Below the pieces are notes generated by a model that was not told the DNA's origin, made no database searches, and worked only from the letters and a program-made list of their open reading frames with translations. From Ilumatobacter coccineus YM16-304 (GTDB taxonomy: Bacteria; Actinomycetota; Acidimicrobiia; Acidimicrobiales; Ilumatobacteraceae): 64,000 nt of DNA. The first letter of the stretch is position 1, and the number at the start of each line of letters is the position of its first letter. The stretch is taken from the NCBI RefSeq assembly GCF_000348785.1, contig NC_020520.1, forward strand, positions 2,108,001 through 2,172,000, read 5' to 3'. Both the position numbers and the translations under genes were made by a program. This document shows, in pieces, positions 41,502 to 50,312 of this stretch.

Positions 41502-41999
41502 ATGTCCAGCGCGCTCGTCCTCAACGCCAGCTATGAGCCGCTGTCCGTCGTGTCGTCACGGCGCGCCACCTGCCTCGTGCTCGCCGACAAGGCCGACCTG
41601 CTCGAAGGCGACGGCAGCGTGCTGCACTCCGAGTCACTCGAACTCGCCTGCCCGTCGGTGATCCGACTCCGCTACATGGTGAAGGTGCCCTACGTGCGAC
41701 GCGTCGCACTGTCGCGTCGCGCCATCTTCGCTCGCGACGACCATCGCTGTCAGTACTGCGGCGACCGGGCCGACTCGATCGACCACGTCTTCCCGCGGTC
41801 GCGTGGCGGCGGCAACACCTGGGAGAACGTCGTGGCCGCATGCCGCCCGTGCAACATGGGCAAGCGCGACCGCACGCCGGAGGAAGCGGGCATGCGCCTC
41901 GCCCGCCCGTGCCGCCCGCCGCGCTCAACCGCATGGGTCGTCGTGTCGACGAGCGCGATGCCCGACACCTGGCGCCAGTACATCCCACTGGCGTCCTGA
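41502..41999 (+). CDS. HNH endonuclease family protein
   Basis: A 165-residue protein. The HNH motif is clear: CQYCGDRADSIDHVFPRSRGG, NTWENVVAACRPCN with two CxxC zinc pairs. The N-terminus VLNASYEPLSVVSSRRA is the conserved start of a small actinobacterial and cyanobacterial HNH family of unknown function. It is encoded close to the mraZ promoter but transcribed separately. The ATG has TAGGGT (41490-41495) six bases upstream. Confidence 0.9.
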   Translation: MSSALVLNASYEPLSVVSSRRATCLVLADKADLLEGDGSVLHSESLELACPSVIRLRYMVKVPYVRRVALSRRAIFARDDHRCQYCGDRADSIDHVFPRSRGGGNTWENVVAACRPCNMGKRDRTPEEAGMRLARPCRPPRSTAWVVVSTSAMPDTWRQYIPLAS

Positions 42000-42189
42000 C
42001 CCGACCAGTCCCGCGCGTTCCGTCGCGTTCATGTCGCGTCCATGTCGCGTCCGGCACGGCGCGATCTCTCGAAGCGTCGCCGCGGGTCGACGCGCGGCCG
42101 CACGCGCCACACGCTGGGGTTCATCGACAGTGTGCGTGACATTTTCGGCGTCGATCACGTCGGTGCTCGTGGGAGCGGCGGGGGAGATG

Positions 42190-42246
42190 TGGGGGGAATG
42201 TGGGGAATATGGTTGACGATGGGGGAGTTTGGGGGCATCATTGGGG
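42190..42246 (+). promoter_or_regulatory. MraZ-box: TGGGG repeats at about 10-bp period
   Basis: TGGGG starts at 42190, 42201, 42220, 42230 and 42242, with a weaker TGGTT at 42210. The spacing of about ten bases places the repeats on one face of the helix. E. coli MraZ binds TGGGN repeats separated by five bases, so these are probable binding sites for the MraZ encoded 50 bases downstream. Confidence 0.75.
42213..42241 (+). promoter_or_regulatory. Probable mraZ operon promoter
   Basis: TTGACG (42213-42218) and CATCAT (42236-42241) are 17 bp apart and lie inside the MraZ-box ladder. The -35 is close to consensus, and the -10 matches the leaderless-type hexamers of this window. A repressor on the TGGGG repeats would overlap both elements. 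Confidence 0.55.
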
Positions 42247-42297
42247 CCGCCGGGGGAGCTGACCCGTTGATTCCGGCATGGCAGACGCACGGGTCAC

Positions 42298-42753
42298 GTG
42301 GCAGAAAGCGGTACGACGGTGTTCACCGGTGTGCACGAGCGACAGCTCGACGAACGAGGACGAGTGGCGCTGCCGTCATCGTTTCGTTCCAGCATCGGCG
42401 AGCACTGCTACCTGACCTTCGGTGAAGACGCCTGCGTCAAGGTGCTGAGCGAGTCGGCCTTCCGGACCGAAGCCGAGAAGATGATCGACGACGTCAACGC
42501 CGGGCGCGTGTCTCGCAGCCGGCAGCGTGCCTACGCCTCGTCGGTGCTCACCGTGTCCCCCGACAAGCAGGGACGGATCCTGCTCGACGCCAAGTTGCGT
42601 GACTACGCCGGCATCGACGTGAACCAACCCGTGGTCGTCGTGGGCGTCCTCGACCGCATCGAAGTGTGGGATCCCGTCCAATTCGAGAACGAAGAAGCGT
42701 CGGGCAAGGACGAACTCGCCGGCGCGACCAGTGGACCGGAGCAAGCATCATGA
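42298..42753 (+). CDS. mraZ: MraZ transcriptional regulator
   Basis: A 151-residue protein with two SpoVT/AbrB-type repeats, each with the DxxxR motif: LDERGRVALPSSF and SPDKQGRILLD. MraZ binds its own promoter and regulates the dcw cluster. The GTG at 42298 is taken as start; a GTG at 42319 would give the usual short MFxG-type N-terminus and is also plausible. The gene is first in the dcw operon, and its stop overlaps the rsmH ATG (ATGA). TGGGG repeats upstream suggest autoregulation. Confidence 0.93.
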   Translation: MAESGTTVFTGVHERQLDERGRVALPSSFRSSIGEHCYLTFGEDACVKVLSESAFRTEAEKMIDDVNAGRVSRSRQRAYASSVLTVSPDKQGRILLDAKLRDYAGIDVNQPVVVVGVLDRIEVWDPVQFENEEASGKDELAGATSGPEQAS

Positions 42754-43724
42754 CCACGTTCGAACACGACCCGGTGATGGTCGACGAGATCACCGAGATC
42801 TTCCGCGACGTTCCCTCGGGGACGATCGTCGACGCGACGCTCGGCGGTGGCGGCCACACGGCAGCGCTGCTGTCGAGCCGCCCCGACCTCGACGTCATCG
42901 GGATCGACCAGGATTCGGTGGCGATCGCTGCGGCGATCGCACGACTCACCGAGTTCGCCGACCGAGTGAAGACCAGCAAGCGTCGCTTCGACGAGTTCGA
43001 CGAGGCGCTCGCCGACCACGGCGTGACCGAGATCAGCGGCGCCCTGTTCGACCTCGGCGTGTCGTCGCCGCAACTCGACGAAGCCGACCGTGGCTTCTCG
43101 TACCGCAACGACGGCCCGGTCGACATGCGGATGAACAGCGAGCAGCAGTGGTCGGCCGACGACGTCGTCAACGGCTACGACGAGCACGAACTCGCCCGCA
43201 TCATCAAGTTGCACGGCGACGAACGCTTCGCCAAGCGGATCGCCAAAGCCATCGTCGCGGCACGCCCCGTGCAGACCACGACCGAACTCGCCGAGATCGT
43301 CACGTCGGCCATTCCGGCACCGGCCCGACGCACCGGCGGACACCCTGCCAAGCGGACGTTCCAGGCCATCCGCATCGAGGTCAACAACGAACTCGACGTG
43401 CTCCCGAGAGCGCTCGACCAGGCGGTCGAGGCGACCGTGCCCGGCGGACGCGTCGCCGTGCTCTCGTACCACTCGGGCGAAGACCGCATCGTGAAACAAC
43501 GGTTCGCGCTGGCCGCCGGCGCCTGCGACTGCCCGCACGACCTCCCGTGCGTGTGCGGAGCGATCCAGACCGTGCGCATCGTCCGCGGCGTCGCCAAACG
43601 AGCGTCGACCGAGGAGGCCGAACGCAACCGGCGGGCCAAGAGCGCACTGCTACGAGTGATCGAGAAGATCGAGCCGATTCGCAAGAGCGACGGCCGCCCG
43701 GTGTCGGCCGAGGATCACGGCTGA
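42750..43724 (+). CDS. rsmH: 16S rRNA (cytosine-1402-N4)-methyltransferase
   Basis: A 324-residue SAM-dependent enzyme that methylates C1402 in the ribosome decoding centre. The SAM motif is VDATLGGGGHT, with the RsmH signatures GALFDLGVSSPQLDEADRGFS and NDGPVDMRM. FQAIRIEVNNEL, then SYHSGEDRIVK, complete the pattern. Length is normal. The ATG was chosen because it overlaps the mraZ stop. It is the second gene of the dcw operon. Confidence 0.96.
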   Translation: MTTFEHDPVMVDEITEIFRDVPSGTIVDATLGGGGHTAALLSSRPDLDVIGIDQDSVAIAAAIARLTEFADRVKTSKRRFDEFDEALADHGVTEISGALFDLGVSSPQLDEADRGFSYRNDGPVDMRMNSEQQWSADDVVNGYDEHELARIIKLHGDERFAKRIAKAIVAARPVQTTTELAEIVTSAIPAPARRTGGHPAKRTFQAIRIEVNNELDVLPRALDQAVEATVPGGRVAVLSYHSGEDRIVKQRFALAAGACDCPHDLPCVCGAIQTVRIVRGVAKRASTEEAERNRRAKSALLRVIEKIEPIRKSDGRPVSAEDHG

Positions 43725-44215
43725 TGGCGGTCCCACTCCGGAGCCGTGCTCCCAAGAAGCAGTCGATCTCGACAGGACGCAAGAGCCAGCGCACGCCGAA
43801 GCTGAGCGTGGTCGCCCCGCGCCGTCGTCGATGGCCCGCGATCTTCGTCGGCATCGCCATCTTCGTCGTCATCGGCGGCATGCTCGGTGCCGCGGTGTTC
43901 CACACCCAACTCGCCCAGCGGCAACTCGAGATCGACGGACTCGAGCGCAGCGTCGACGAGGCGCGCGAACGGTTCGGGGCGCTGCGTCGCGACCGGGCGG
44001 TGTTGCGCTCGCCCGAACGGATCGCCGACGAGGCCACCCGACTGGGCATGGTCCGCGGCACCACCAACGAGTTCGTCTCGATCGACCCCGACGCGCTCGC
44101 TCGCCAGATCGCCGCCGGCGGGGTCGTGTCGGGCGACGTGGTCCGCGTGCTCGACGACGCCGACCCGCTCGACCAGTTCCGCGACGTCAAGGCCGTGTCG
44201 GCGGGGCAGCCATGA
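43724..44215 (+). CDS. FtsL-like cell division protein
   Basis: A 163-residue bitopic protein. A basic cytoplasmic N-terminus of about 40 residues is followed by one transmembrane helix (PAIFVGIAIFVVIGGMLGAAV) and a coiled-coil extracytoplasmic region (RQLEIDGLERSVDEARERFGALRRD) with leucine spacing. This architecture and the position between rsmH and ftsI identify it as FtsL-like; sequence identity in this family is always low. It would form a complex with FtsQ at the septum. The ATG overlaps the rsmH stop by one base, and its stop overlaps the ftsI ATG. Confidence 0.8.
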   Translation: MAVPLRSRAPKKQSISTGRKSQRTPKLSVVAPRRRRWPAIFVGIAIFVVIGGMLGAAVFHTQLAQRQLEIDGLERSVDEARERFGALRRDRAVLRSPERIADEATRLGMVRGTTNEFVSIDPDALARQIAAGGVVSGDVVRVLDDADPLDQFRDVKAVSAGQP

Positions 44216-46317
44216 GCCGTCGGACACCGATGGTCAAAGACGTCGGCGCCGCCAAGCGCGCCGGCGCGTCACGAACGCAGAGTTCACCGAAGCGCAGCGG
44301 CTCGAAACAGCACGGTCGAAGCCGGGCAGCCGCCGGACGGTCGAGCGCGACCACGACGAAGCGCCGCACCGCCGGCAAGCGAGAGCGAGTCGTCGCCGAC
44401 GACGGACGACGCGACCGGAGCGGCCGACGTGTCGCCACGACGCGCAGCCCGTCCGAGACACGTCGTCGTCGCTCGACGCCCACACCGCCCCGCGGTCTCA
44501 CCCGTCGCAGCAAGCCGCGCACTCGGGCCGAACGCCGCGACGCCGTGCGCAGCCGGATCACCGCACCGTCGCCGCAGCTGCGCGCCCAGGACCGCAAGGC
44601 CGGTCGACCGCGCCGCCGCCTGATCGCCGCGTTGCTCGGCCTCGTTGCACTGCTCGCCCTCATCGCCGGACGAGTCGTGCTGCTCCAGACCTCGAAGGCC
44701 GACTCGCTGCGCACCGCAGGTGCCGCACAGTGGACCCGGACCGAGCAGATCGCCGCGAACCGCGGCACGATCTTCGACCGCCACGGCAACGAGCTCGCCA
44801 TGTCGGTGCCGGCTGCTGCGATCTCGATCAACCCGAAGCTGCTCGAGAACGGCCCGGCAACCGTCCAGTTGCTCGACGACCTGCTCGACCTCTCCGACGA
44901 GAAGACCGCAGAGCTCCTCGAGGAGGTCAACGCGGAGGAGAAGCGCGGCTTCGTCTACGTCGCTCGTCAGGTCGACGACACGATCGGCGACCACATCGCC
45001 TCGCTCGGCATGGCCGGCATCAACGTCGACCCCGAGACGATCCGCGTCATGCCCGGGGGCACCACCGGCCGCAGTGTGCTCGGCCGGACCGACATCGACG
45101 GCGTCGGCGCATCGGGCCTCGAATTGCAGTACGACGACGTCCTCACCGGAACCGGCGGCGAACTCTCCCGCGAGATCGCACCCGGCGGCCGTACGATCCC
45201 CGGCACCGAGACCGTGTCGGTCGAACCGGTCGACGGCGACGATCTCGTGCTCACGATCGACCGCTCGCTGCAGTTCCAGACCGAGGAGCGCATGCGCGAA
45301 CAGGTCGCCGAACTCGGCGCACGCGGCGGACTCGCCGTGGTCATGGACGTCGACTCCGGCGAGATCCTGGCCAACGTCTCGATCCGTCGTGACGACGAGA
45401 CGGGCGAACCGGAAGTGACGAGCGGCAACTACGTCGCCGTCGACAGCTACGAGCCCGGTTCGGTCGCCAAGGTCATCACCATCGCCGGTGCGCTCAACGA
45501 AGGCGTCGTCACGCCCGACACGACGTTCGAGGTCCCGTGGCGCAAGCAGTACTACGACGACCTCCTCAAGGACTCCCACGAGCACCCGACCGACCCGATC
45601 ACGGTGTCGCAGATCCTCATCGAGTCGTCGAACATCGGCACGATCACCGTGCAGGAACAGATGGGACGCTTCGTCCACTACGACTACATGGAGGCCTTCG
45701 GACTCGGCGAGCGGACGGCGCTCGACTACCCGGGCGAATCGCCGGGCATCTTCAAAGACGTCGACGAACTGTGGGGCTCGGAGCGCGTGACCGTCGCCTA
45801 CGGCCAGGGCATGTCGAGCACGCCCATCCAGATGGTCGCCGCGGTCAACACGATCGCCAACGGCGGCACCTACGTGGCGCCCCGCCTGGTCAGCGAGACC
45901 GTCGGCCCCGACGGCAGCAGCACGATGATGCCGGCGTCGGAGACGCGCCGAGTGGTGTCGGAAACCGCCGCAGCACAGACGACCGAGATGATGCGCCGAG
46001 TGGTGTGTGAAGGCACGGCCACGCGAGCACAGGTGGAGGGGCTGTCGATCGCCGGCAAGACCGGCACCGCGTTCAAGGCGGCCGACAACGGCACCTACTA
46101 CGACGAGAACGGTGACCGCGTCTACTACTCGAGTTTCGTCGGCTTCTTCCCGGCCGAAGACCCGCAGGTGACCGTCCTCATCGCCGTCGACCAGCCGCCC
46201 GCCGGTTCCGGTGGTCGCTTCGGCGGCACCGCAGCAGCGCCCGTGTTCGCCGAACTCGCCCCGTCGCTCATCCACGAGCTCGACATCCAACCCCCCGAAG
46301 ACTCCGGCGGCTGCTGA
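44212..46317 (+). CDS. ftsI: Septal peptidoglycan transpeptidase (class B PBP, FtsI)
   Basis: A 701-residue class B penicillin-binding protein. A long, very basic N-terminal cytoplasmic region (about 140 residues, many Arg/Lys) is followed by one transmembrane helix (LIAALLGLVALLALIAGRVVL). The dimerisation domain begins EQIAANRGTIFDRHGNELA. Transpeptidase motifs are SVAK (in YEPGSVAKV), SSN (in IESSNIGT) and KTG (in GKTGTAFKA). No PASTA domain is present. It cross-links septal wall with FtsW. It overlaps ftsL by four bases, and murE begins one base after its stop. Confidence 0.93.
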   Translation: MSRRTPMVKDVGAAKRAGASRTQSSPKRSGSKQHGRSRAAAGRSSATTTKRRTAGKRERVVADDGRRDRSGRRVATTRSPSETRRRRSTPTPPRGLTRRSKPRTRAERRDAVRSRITAPSPQLRAQDRKAGRPRRRLIAALLGLVALLALIAGRVVLLQTSKADSLRTAGAAQWTRTEQIAANRGTIFDRHGNELAMSVPAAAISINPKLLENGPATVQLLDDLLDLSDEKTAELLEEVNAEEKRGFVYVARQVDDTIGDHIASLGMAGINVDPETIRVMPGGTTGRSVLGRTDIDGVGASGLELQYDDVLTGTGGELSREIAPGGRTIPGTETVSVEPVDGDDLVLTIDRSLQFQTEERMREQVAELGARGGLAVVMDVDSGEILANVSIRRDDETGEPEVTSGNYVAVDSYEPGSVAKVITIAGALNEGVVTPDTTFEVPWRKQYYDDLLKDSHEHPTDPITVSQILIESSNIGTITVQEQMGRFVHYDYMEAFGLGERTALDYPGESPGIFKDVDELWGSERVTVAYGQGMSSTPIQMVAAVNTIANGGTYVAPRLVSETVGPDGSSTMMPASETRRVVSETAAAQTTEMMRRVVCEGTATRAQVEGLSIAGKTGTAFKAADNGTYYDENGDRVYYSSFVGFFPAEDPQVTVLIAVDQPPAGSGGRFGGTAAAPVFAELAPSLIHELDIQPPEDSGGC

Positions 46318-46318
46318 G

Positions 46319-47809
46319 ATGGCACTGAACGCTGCGGCGGTCGCCGACGCAGTCCGAGCGGTCGGTGTCAGGTGCGAACTCATCGGTGACGGCAGCGTCG
46401 AGGTGATCGGGGCGACACACGACTCGCGCGCCGTCGAGCACGGCTCGATGTTCGCCTGCTTGCGTGGTGCGGCGTTCGACGGTCACACGTTCGCCGACTC
46501 GGCCGTCGCCGCGGGAGCGAGCGCACTGCTCGTCGACCACGAACTGACCGGCGCAACCGGCGCGACCCAACTCGTCGTCGACGACACGCGCATCGCCGTC
46601 GGGCCCGCCGCCGCCGCCGTGTACGGGCACCCCAGCGACGCCCTCGTCACCGTCGGCATCACCGGCACCAACGGCAAGACCACCACGGCGCAGCTCGTCG
46701 CGACGATCCTCGACGACGTGGGACACCGCACCGGCGTGATCGGAACCCTCCACGGGCCGCGCACGACCCCGGAAGCCGCAGACCTGCAACAGACGCTCGC
46801 CGGATTCGTGACCGACGGCAACACCGCAGCGGTGATGGAAGTGTCGTCGCACGCGCTCGCGCTGCACCGCGTCGACGGCACGACGTTCGACGTCGTCGCG
46901 TTCACCAACTTCGGCCAGGACCACCTCGACCTCCACGAGACCGTCGAGGAGTACTTCCGCGCCAAGTCGATGCTGTTCGACCGATCGTTCGCACCGATCG
47001 CCGTGGTCAACGTCGACGACCCCCACGGCCGCGTGCTGGCCGACGTGCTCACCGACCGCACCGGCGACGACTCGATGCGTGTCGTCGAGATCTCGGTCGA
47101 CGAGGTCACCGACGTGGCGGTCGAAGCCGGACGCCACTCGTACCGATGGCGTGGCCACGACGTCGACGTGCCGATCGGAGGCGACTTCAACGTCGCCAAC
47201 TCGCTCGCAGCGCTCACCATCGCCGCCGAACTCGGCATCGACCTCGACGCGGCCGTCGCCGGCGTCGCACGCCTGTCGACCGTGCCCGGCCGTTTCGAAC
47301 GCGTCGAGAGCGCTGCGGCCGACCGACGCGGCATCAGCGTCGTGGTCGACTACGCGCACACCCCCGACGGTCTCGAGCAGTTGCTGATGTCGGCTCGACG
47401 CGTGGTCGGCCCCGATCATCGGGTCATCGTCACGTTCGGGTGCGGCGGTGACCGTGACCGCGACAAGCGTCCGGCGATGGGCGACGTGAGCTCGCGACTG
47501 GCCGACCGGACCATCGTGACCTCCGACAACCCGCGAACCGAAGATCCCGCCCGGATCATCGATGACGTCCTGTCGGGGGTCGGCGAGGAGTACCGTTCCT
47601 CGACGACTTCGAATCCAGACCGCCGAGCCGCAATCGCTGAAGCGCTCGATGTCGCCGAACGTGGCGACATCGTCCTCATCGCCGGCAAGGGCCACGAAGC
47701 CACGCAAGACCTCGGAGACGTCGTCATCGACTTCGACGACCGCCGCGTGGCGATGGCTCTGCTCGACGCCGACGCACCTCTCGCTGAAGAAAGAACGCAC
47801 ACATCGTGA
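46319..47809 (+). CDS. murE: UDP-MurNAc-tripeptide synthetase (meso-DAP-adding)
   Basis: A 496-residue ATP-dependent ligase. The P-loop is TGTNGKTTTAQLV, with EVSSHALALHRVDG and NFGQDHLDLH (Mur ligase signatures). The specificity motif reads DNPRTEDP, matching meso-diaminopimelate-adding enzymes rather than lysine-adding ones. It adds the third residue of the stem peptide. The gene follows ftsI by one base, and its stop overlaps the mraY GTG start. In most actinobacteria murF would come next, but here mraY follows directly. Confidence 0.95.
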   Translation: MALNAAAVADAVRAVGVRCELIGDGSVEVIGATHDSRAVEHGSMFACLRGAAFDGHTFADSAVAAGASALLVDHELTGATGATQLVVDDTRIAVGPAAAAVYGHPSDALVTVGITGTNGKTTTAQLVATILDDVGHRTGVIGTLHGPRTTPEAADLQQTLAGFVTDGNTAAVMEVSSHALALHRVDGTTFDVVAFTNFGQDHLDLHETVEEYFRAKSMLFDRSFAPIAVVNVDDPHGRVLADVLTDRTGDDSMRVVEISVDEVTDVAVEAGRHSYRWRGHDVDVPIGGDFNVANSLAALTIAAELGIDLDAAVAGVARLSTVPGRFERVESAAADRRGISVVVDYAHTPDGLEQLLMSARRVVGPDHRVIVTFGCGGDRDRDKRPAMGDVSSRLADRTIVTSDNPRTEDPARIIDDVLSGVGEEYRSSTTSNPDRRAAIAEALDVAERGDIVLIAGKGHEATQDLGDVVIDFDDRRVAMALLDADAPLAEERTHTS

Positions 47810-48861
47810 TCGCCATCATCCTGGCCGCAGCCATCTCCACCGTCGCCTCCCTGTTCGGCACGCGTGCGCTCATCGTGTTCTTCCGCAACCGAGGTCAGGG
47901 TCAGCCGATCCTCGGGAAGGAAGACCTCGGTCCCGAACATCACATGGCCAAACAGGGCACACCGACCATGGGCGGCATCGCCATCGTCGGTGCGGCGTTC
48001 CTCGGCTGGTTGGTCGCGCACGTGCGCGGCGACTTCCCGTTCGCCACCCAGTCGCTCATCATGTGGGCAGGCGTCGCCTTCATGGCGCTGATGGGATTCC
48101 TCGACGACTACATCAAGGTGCGCAAGCGTCACAACCGCGGCATCTTCTGGAAGCAGAAGAACTACATCACCATGGCGGCGAGCTTCGGCATGGCCTGGTG
48201 GCTCGTCGTCGGCACCGGCATCTCGGAATCGATCTCGATCACCCGCGCCGAGGAGTTCGGGTTCGAAGTCCCCACGATCGTGTGGATCCTCTGGGCCGGG
48301 GCGATCATCTGGGCGACGACCAACGCCGTCAACGTCACCGACGGACTCGACGGCCTCGCCGCCGGTTCGGCTCTCATGGGCTTCGGAGCGTTCGTCATCA
48401 TCGCCTACCTCACCTTCCGCAACGCCGACCTGTACCCCTCGGTCGTCAACCCGCTCGACCTCGGCGTGTTCGCCGCAGCGTTCGGCGGCGGCTGCCTCGG
48501 CTTCCTGTGGTGGAACGCCGCTCCCGCCCGCATCTTCATGGGCGACGTCGGAGCGCTGGCCATCGGTGCCGCGCTGGCCTTCCTCGCCCTCACGACGAAC
48601 ACCCATCTCCTCATCGTGCTGCTCTGTGCCATCAACGTGATGGAAGCCGGTTCGGTCGCCTTGCAGATGGGCGTCTTCAAGGCCTCGGGGCGCAAGAAGC
48701 GACTGTTCCGCATGTCGCCGATCCACCACCACTTCGAACTCATGGGATGGCCCGAGACCACCGTCATCATCCGCTTCTGGCTGATCTCGGCCATCGCGGT
48801 CGGGCTCGCGCTCGCCATCTTCATCGCCGACTTCTCGAGCCTCTCGAACGGTGGCCTGTGA
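47806..48861 (+). CDS. mraY: Phospho-MurNAc-pentapeptide transferase
   Basis: A 351-residue polytopic membrane enzyme that attaches MurNAc-pentapeptide phosphate to undecaprenyl phosphate, producing lipid I. About ten transmembrane segments are visible. The catalytic motifs are intact: PTMGGIAIV, FLDDYIKV, NVTDGLDGLAAG, and the C-terminal IHHHFELMGW. The GTG start overlaps the murE stop (GTGA), and its own stop overlaps the murD start in the same way. Confidence 0.96.
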   Translation: MIAIILAAAISTVASLFGTRALIVFFRNRGQGQPILGKEDLGPEHHMAKQGTPTMGGIAIVGAAFLGWLVAHVRGDFPFATQSLIMWAGVAFMALMGFLDDYIKVRKRHNRGIFWKQKNYITMAASFGMAWWLVVGTGISESISITRAEEFGFEVPTIVWILWAGAIIWATTNAVNVTDGLDGLAAGSALMGFGAFVIIAYLTFRNADLYPSVVNPLDLGVFAAAFGGGCLGFLWWNAAPARIFMGDVGALAIGAALAFLALTTNTHLLIVLLCAINVMEAGSVALQMGVFKASGRKKRLFRMSPIHHHFELMGWPETTVIIRFWLISAIAVGLALAIFIADFSSLSNGGL

Positions 48862-50312
48862 CCGCTGCTGATTCACCGACTGCGCTGGTCTACGGGCTCG
48901 CCGTCGCCGGTCAGGCGACCGCACGGGCACTGCTGCGACGCGGCTACACCGTGGTCGTCGCCGACGACGTCGTCACCGACGAACGCCGACACGTGGCCAC
49001 CGAACTGGGTGTCGAACTGCTCGACGCCCCGACCGCCGAACAGTTGCGCGAGGTCGTCGCCGCCTGCTCGATCGTCAGCCCCGCACCCGGCATCCCCGAG
49101 ACGCACCGGCTCATCGAGGTCAGCAACGAACTCGGCGTCGAACTGGTGTCGGAGATCGAGCTCGCCTATCGGTGGGAGCAGCAGCGCGAGGGCGGACCTC
49201 GGCCGTTCCTCGCCGTCACCGGCACCGACGGCAAGACCACGACCACGCTGATCGCGGTGGGCATGCTCCGCGCCGCCGGGCTGTCGACGATCGATGCTGG
49301 CAACACCGACACACCGCTCGTCGACGCGATCGACGACGACGGCTTCGACGCCTTCGTCGTCGAGTGTGCGAGCTTCCGTCTCGCCTGGACGCCGTCGTTC
49401 CGGGCCGACGCAGCCGTGTGGCTGAACCTCGCACCCGACCACCTCAACTGGCACCGCTCGATGGACAGCTACCGGGCGGCCAAGTTCCAGATCTGGGCGA
49501 ACCAGCGATCCGACGACACCGCCATCGGGTTCGTGAGCGACGCCACCGTGATCGCATGCCTCGACGGGGCGCCGGCGCGGCACCGGACGTTCGGTGCCGA
49601 CGACGCCGACTACACGGTGCGAGACGGCGCACTCGTCGGGCCGGCCGGCCCGATCTGCGAGATCGCGACCATGCGACGCAGCCTGCCGCACGACATCACC
49701 AACGCACTCGCCGCCGCAGCCCTCGTGCTCGAATCGGGCCTGGCCACACCGGGCGACGTCGCACGAGCACTCGAGACGTTCGTCGGTCCGCCGCATCGGC
49801 TCGAACACGTCGGGCGATGGAACGGCATCGACTGGTTCAACGACTCGAAGGCGACGACGCCGCACGCCGCCGCCGTGGCGATCAAGGCGTTCGACCACAT
49901 CGTGCTGATCGCCGGCGGCAAAGACAAGTACGTCGACCTCGCCGAAATGGCGACCGACGCCGACCGAGTCGACACCGTCATCGCCATCGGGCAGACCACC
50001 GACAAGATCGTCGACGCATTCGCATCGGTCGATCGCATCGAACGCCGCGCGACCTTGACCGAAGCGGTCGAGCTCGCCGCGTCGATCGCCACCCCAGGAC
50101 AGACCGTGTTGCTCTCGCCCGGCTGCGCCAGCCTCGACCAGTACCCCTCGTTCGAGGCGCGCGGCGACGAGTTCCGCACACTCGTCCTCGCCCTCCACGA
50201 TCCGGACGCCGCGTCGACGACTGCAACCCCGATGCCAACGTCTGCAACCCCGACTCCGACGGACTCGCCATCGAGCCCGCCATCGCCTTCGAACCAAGGA
50301 CGACGCCCATGA
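48858..50312 (+). CDS. murD: UDP-MurNAc-L-alanine:D-glutamate ligase
   Basis: A 484-residue Mur ligase that adds D-Glu. The P-loop reads VTGTDGKTTTTL; the usual Asn of GTNGK is replaced by Asp. The ELSSFQL signature reads ECASFRL, and NLAPDHLNWH and FNDSKATTPHA are present. The C-terminal 35 residues are a Thr/Pro/Ser-rich tail (repeats of T-P and S-P) beyond the normal enzyme end. It starts at GTG overlapping the mraY stop and overlaps the ftsW ATG at its end. Confidence 0.92.
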   Translation: MTAADSPTALVYGLAVAGQATARALLRRGYTVVVADDVVTDERRHVATELGVELLDAPTAEQLREVVAACSIVSPAPGIPETHRLIEVSNELGVELVSEIELAYRWEQQREGGPRPFLAVTGTDGKTTTTLIAVGMLRAAGLSTIDAGNTDTPLVDAIDDDGFDAFVVECASFRLAWTPSFRADAAVWLNLAPDHLNWHRSMDSYRAAKFQIWANQRSDDTAIGFVSDATVIACLDGAPARHRTFGADDADYTVRDGALVGPAGPICEIATMRRSLPHDITNALAAAALVLESGLATPGDVARALETFVGPPHRLEHVGRWNGIDWFNDSKATTPHAAAVAIKAFDHIVLIAGGKDKYVDLAEMATDADRVDTVIAIGQTTDKIVDAFASVDRIERRATLTEAVELAASIATPGQTVLLSPGCASLDQYPSFEARGDEFRTLVLALHDPDAASTTATPMPTSATPTPTDSPSSPPSPSNQGRRP

